A stretch of DNA of 64,000 bases, taken from assembly GCA_002691205.1 (NCBI GenBank), contig NZHD01000089.1:1-64000 (forward strand), given 5' to 3'. Positions 61,596-64,000 of this stretch are shown piece by piece; position 1 is the stretch's first letter; every line of letters starts with the position of its first letter. Made by a program: the position numbers and the translations under genes. The notes beneath the pieces are model-generated. The model saw only the letters and a list, made by a program, of their open reading frames with translations. It searched no databases and was not told the DNA's origin. The stretch is from Deltaproteobacteria bacterium (lineage in GTDB: Bacteria > Myxococcota_A > UBA9160 > UBA4427).

Positions 61596-62339
61596 GTGTC
61601 TGTTTTAGAGCTCCACAAAGTGACCAAGCACTTCGGTAGCCGAAAAGCGCTTTCGGGCGTGGATTTAGCGCTGCCGGAAGGGAGTTCCCTAGGGCTCCTG
61701 GGTCCCAACGGGGCTGGGAAAACAACCCTCCTTCGACTGATTTTGGGCCACGCTTCGCCTTCGGAGGGTCAGGTTCAGCTTCAGGGAATGAGCCCGTTTG
61801 AGCCGGAGTCTCGTGTGGGTGTTGGGTATTTACCTGAGCGAGTCTTGCTGCCGGGGCGGGTCCGAATCGGTTCTTTTTTAAGGTTGCATGCTCGGCTCGC
61901 GGGTCTTGATTCGGAGGCTGTTGAGCCGGAGGTGAATCGAGTGACTGAGCTGACGGGGATTTCAAGCCGACTCGAAGAACCCATTGCGACGCTTTCAAAG
62001 GGCTTGGCTCAGCGTGTGGGGTTCGCGCAAGCCTTTCTGGGTGATCCTCGAGTTCTTTTGCTTGATGAGCCGAGTTCAGGGCTGGACCCGATTGGAATGC
62101 GTGAGGTTCGAGATTGGATTTCCGCGGCTCGGGAGCGAGGCTGTTCTGTGTTGCTCAGCTCACACCTTCTTTCAGAGGTGGAACGTGTTTGTGACCGTGT
62201 GGCTATTTTGCATGAAGGTCACGTGATTGATCAAGGTGAGACAGAGAAGGTCGTTCGCGCGGGCGAAACTCTGGAGGATGCCTTTGTGCGCCTTGTGCAA
62301 ACAGGAACTAAAAATTCGGGAGAGTTGGACCGAGCATGA
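61596..62339 (+). CDS. ABC-2 exporter ATP-binding protein
   Basis: Walker A GPNGAGKTT is at about 36-44, the signature reads LSKGLAQRV (typical of CcmA- and drug-type exporters rather than LSGGQ), and Walker B LLLDEPSSGLD follows. The GTG start leaves a short leader. It overlaps the permease by 4 bases. Confidence 0.9.
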   Translation: MSVLELHKVTKHFGSRKALSGVDLALPEGSSLGLLGPNGAGKTTLLRLILGHASPSEGQVQLQGMSPFEPESRVGVGYLPERVLLPGRVRIGSFLRLHARLAGLDSEAVEPEVNRVTELTGISSRLEEPIATLSKGLAQRVGFAQAFLGDPRVLLLDEPSSGLDPIGMREVRDWISAARERGCSVLLSSHLLSEVERVCDRVAILHEGHVIDQGETEKVVRAGETLEDAFVRLVQTGTKNSGELDRA

Positions 62340-63145
62340 CGGCCTCTGTTTTTTTCCTTTTGGTTCTTGAATCACTCCAAGATGCGGCGCGTCGTCGCAT
62401 CGTACCGGCGATCTTGGTTCTTTGTTTTTTAACGCTTGTCAGCATTAATAGCTGTACAACATGCAATGCAGAGATTACGACCAACAATCTCCAGGCGCCT
62501 CCTGTCGACATATTCGGGTGGGTGGGTGTCTCAGTGCTGGGTGTTCTGGCTGTATGGAGCCTGATCCTGGCGGGTATGCTGGCCTCGGACCACCTTTCGG
62601 CCAGTTTGGAGGATGGAAGTGGTCTTTTGATTTTGACCCGCCCGGTGAGTCGAAAGCAGTTTGCACTTGCACGGTTGTTCGGGACGCTGCTGATTACGTG
62701 GAGTGCAGTCATCGTGATGATGGGCGGTGCTTCCTTTATGTTGTCACTCCGAGGCGATCTCAGTCTATGGCCGGCGTTGATTGCTTTAGCGGCGACGCTC
62801 GTGAATTGTGTATCCATTGCCGGGTTGGCGATGTTTATCTCTCTCTTTCTACCTCGGATTGTTACTTTCCTCTGCGTTGTGGGGTTTGTGGGTTGGACCG
62901 CGATTGCCAATTTAATGTCGGCTTCTGGAATGACGCTTGGGCTTTGGTCGGACGTGCTGGATCGGTTTGGTCCACCGATTCTAAGTAGTGTCATTATTCC
63001 CCTGGCGGCGTGGTCTGGACAGGCAATCGAAAGCGTATCGGTCACGGAGATCGTTTTTCGTCTGGGCCTTTGGTTGTTTGCTTCGCTTTCCTCACTTTTG
63101 TTTTTTTTCGCGCAGCAGGAGCTTTCGCGGTTCGAAGCCCGCTGA
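62336..63145 (+). CDS. ABC-2 type permease
   Basis: The 269-residue protein has about six membrane helices and the ABC-2 landmark LEDGSGLLILTRPVSRKQFALARLF split over its first cytoplasmic loop. An early pair of cysteines (SCTTCNAE) lies in the first external loop. The substrate is unknown. Confidence 0.83.
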   Translation: MTASVFFLLVLESLQDAARRRIVPAILVLCFLTLVSINSCTTCNAEITTNNLQAPPVDIFGWVGVSVLGVLAVWSLILAGMLASDHLSASLEDGSGLLILTRPVSRKQFALARLFGTLLITWSAVIVMMGGASFMLSLRGDLSLWPALIALAATLVNCVSIAGLAMFISLFLPRIVTFLCVVGFVGWTAIANLMSASGMTLGLWSDVLDRFGPPILSSVIIPLAAWSGQAIESVSVTEIVFRLGLWLFASLSSLLFFFAQQELSRFEAR

Positions 63146-63190
63146 GAAGTGATGGGCAGCCTGGTTCGCGTCGGGTAGTCTGAAAGCTCT

Positions 63191-63219
63191 TCGAATAATG
63201 ATTTCATTAGACTATTCGA
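63191..63219. repeat. Inverted repeat before sppA
   Basis: TCGAATA (63191-63197) pairs with TATTCGA (63213-63219), and the spacer holds a smaller ATGA/TCAT pair. No T-run follows; it may be an operator or an inefficient terminator. Confidence 0.4.
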
Positions 63220-63263
63220 TTCTCGTTCACTGAAGGCTCAACGCTCATAGCCTGGAGGAAATT

Positions 63264-64000
63264 GTGGCCATTCGACGTTTTCGTAAGCTCCGAACTTTGA
63301 TTTTGGTGGTTTTGGCCCTTGGCGTGGTCAGTTACTTCTTTCGCTCGGATTCAGAGGTGACGATCGAGCCCGGGAGTACTCTCGTGATCGAGTTAGAAGG
63401 CGCTTATATCGAGGCCAGCGGAGGTTCTTGGATTGCGAATGTCCTGGGCGAAAGCGAACGAACATTCTCGAGTGTGCTGACGAACTTGGCCGTGGCTGAG
63501 CGCGACGAACGAATCAAAAACGTCGTCATTGTGATTCGACCTCTTCAGATTGGATGGGGGAAAGCCGAGGAGTTGCGTGGTGCGATTCGTCGCCTTCAGG
63601 AGGCCGGACGTAACACAATTGCCTATCTCGACATGGCGTCTATGGGTGGCAATATCGAATACTTCGTGGCGAGTTCTGCAGGCGAGGTTTACCTCACGCC
63701 AGCAGGGAGTCTGCCCGTGGTAGGGCTAGCGGCCAATTATCTTTTTCTGGGCGGTTTATGGGAAAAGTTAGGCGTGACCTTTGATGTTGGGAAAGCCGGC
63801 AAGTATAAGAGTGCTGTTGAAACGTATACATCGGAGGAGATGTCTCCGGCGTCGCTTGAGATGGCCAATTCATTGCTGGACTCGATAAACGAAATCTTTA
63901 TTTCGGGGATCATGCAGGGTCGTTCCATGACGCGAGAAGAGGTGGTCGCTGCCATCGACCGGGGTCCGATGCTTGGAGAGGGGCTGCGTGAATCTAATTT
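63264..64000 (+). CDS. sppA: Signal peptide peptidase SppA (partial)
   Basis: An N-terminal membrane helix (about residues 10-24) is followed by the first S49 domain: NVVIVIRPLQIGWGKAEELR and KAGKYKSAVETYTSEEMSP, where Lys182 matches the catalytic lysine of E. coli SppA. The serine-bearing second half lies beyond the window. The GTG at 63264 has GGAGG 5-6 bases upstream. It degrades leftover signal peptides in the inner membrane. Confidence 0.9.
   Translation, partial: MAIRRFRKLRTLILVVLALGVVSYFFRSDSEVTIEPGSTLVIELEGAYIEASGGSWIANVLGESERTFSSVLTNLAVAERDERIKNVVIVIRPLQIGWGKAEELRGAIRRLQEAGRNTIAYLDMASMGGNIEYFVASSAGEVYLTPAGSLPVVGLAANYLFLGGLWEKLGVTFDVGKAGKYKSAVETYTSEEMSPASLEMANSLLDSINEIFISGIMQGRSMTREEVVAAIDRGPMLGEGLRESN

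Overview
This looks like the replication-origin region of a Gram-negative chromosome of deltaproteobacterial grade (Myxococcota, Desulfobacterota, SAR324 or relatives); no species can be named. The reasons are: the order rpmH-rnpA-yidD-yidC-jag-rsmG-parA-parB-bactofilin-atpF'FHAGDC; an ATP synthase whose a and c subunits sit in a separate atpZ-atpI-atpB-atpE cluster; an MXAN_5187-type protein; and heptose (gmhA, gmhB) and envelope glycosyltransferase genes, which imply an LPS-type outer membrane. Nearly all genes left of about 30.1 kb are on the minus strand and most to the right are on the plus strand. The plus strand also changes visibly from C-rich to G-rich there. No insertion sequence, prophage, CRISPR array or obvious recent island is visible.

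Left part (1-17 kb): a partial MobA-like nucleotidyltransferase, a UbiA-like membrane protein, tRNA-Ala(CGC), a receiver-XRE regulator, an exported protein coupled to enolase, a BtuCDF-type metal-chelate importer, comEA, a trans-prenyl diphosphate synthase and radA. Divergent from radA is a compact bioB-bioF-bioD operon with a good BirA-type operator over its promoter. An MXAN_5187-family protein and an exported FG-GAP protein follow.

Origin left arm (17-30 kb): F1 plus b and b' subunits of ATP synthase, bactofilin, ParB, ParA, RsmG, two parS-like sites (one inside the rsmG start), Jag/KhpB, YidC, YidD, RnpA and L34. mnmE and mnmG, often found between jag and rsmG, are absent here.

Origin right arm (30-41.6 kb): dnaN, gyrB, gyrA, hemL, atpZ, atpI, atpB, atpE and tmk. 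dnaA and recF are missing from their usual places. The two non-coding stretches that flank dnaN are the best origin candidates. The atpE-tmk gap can fold into four consecutive hairpins and may be a structured RNA.

Right part (41.6-64 kb): a degenerate CPBP-family membrane protein, uvrA, a SurA-like chaperone, an AT-rich gap with ATATAT palindromes before a TetR regulator, a WbbL-like glycosyltransferase, divergent gmhB and gmhA, mfd, and a coupled operon of an alkaline-phosphatase-superfamily protein with two glycosyltransferases. Then comes an L3 gene (rplC) outside any ribosomal-protein operon, with its own promoter and hairpin-rich leader. It is followed by an rlmE-like gene with no ordinary start codon, a glyoxalase-like protein, an SMP-30 lactonase, NudC, an ABC-2 exporter and a partial SppA. 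I see no complete novel system; the most unusual points are the stand-alone L3/rlmE unit, the atpE-tmk structured region and the origin lacking dnaA.
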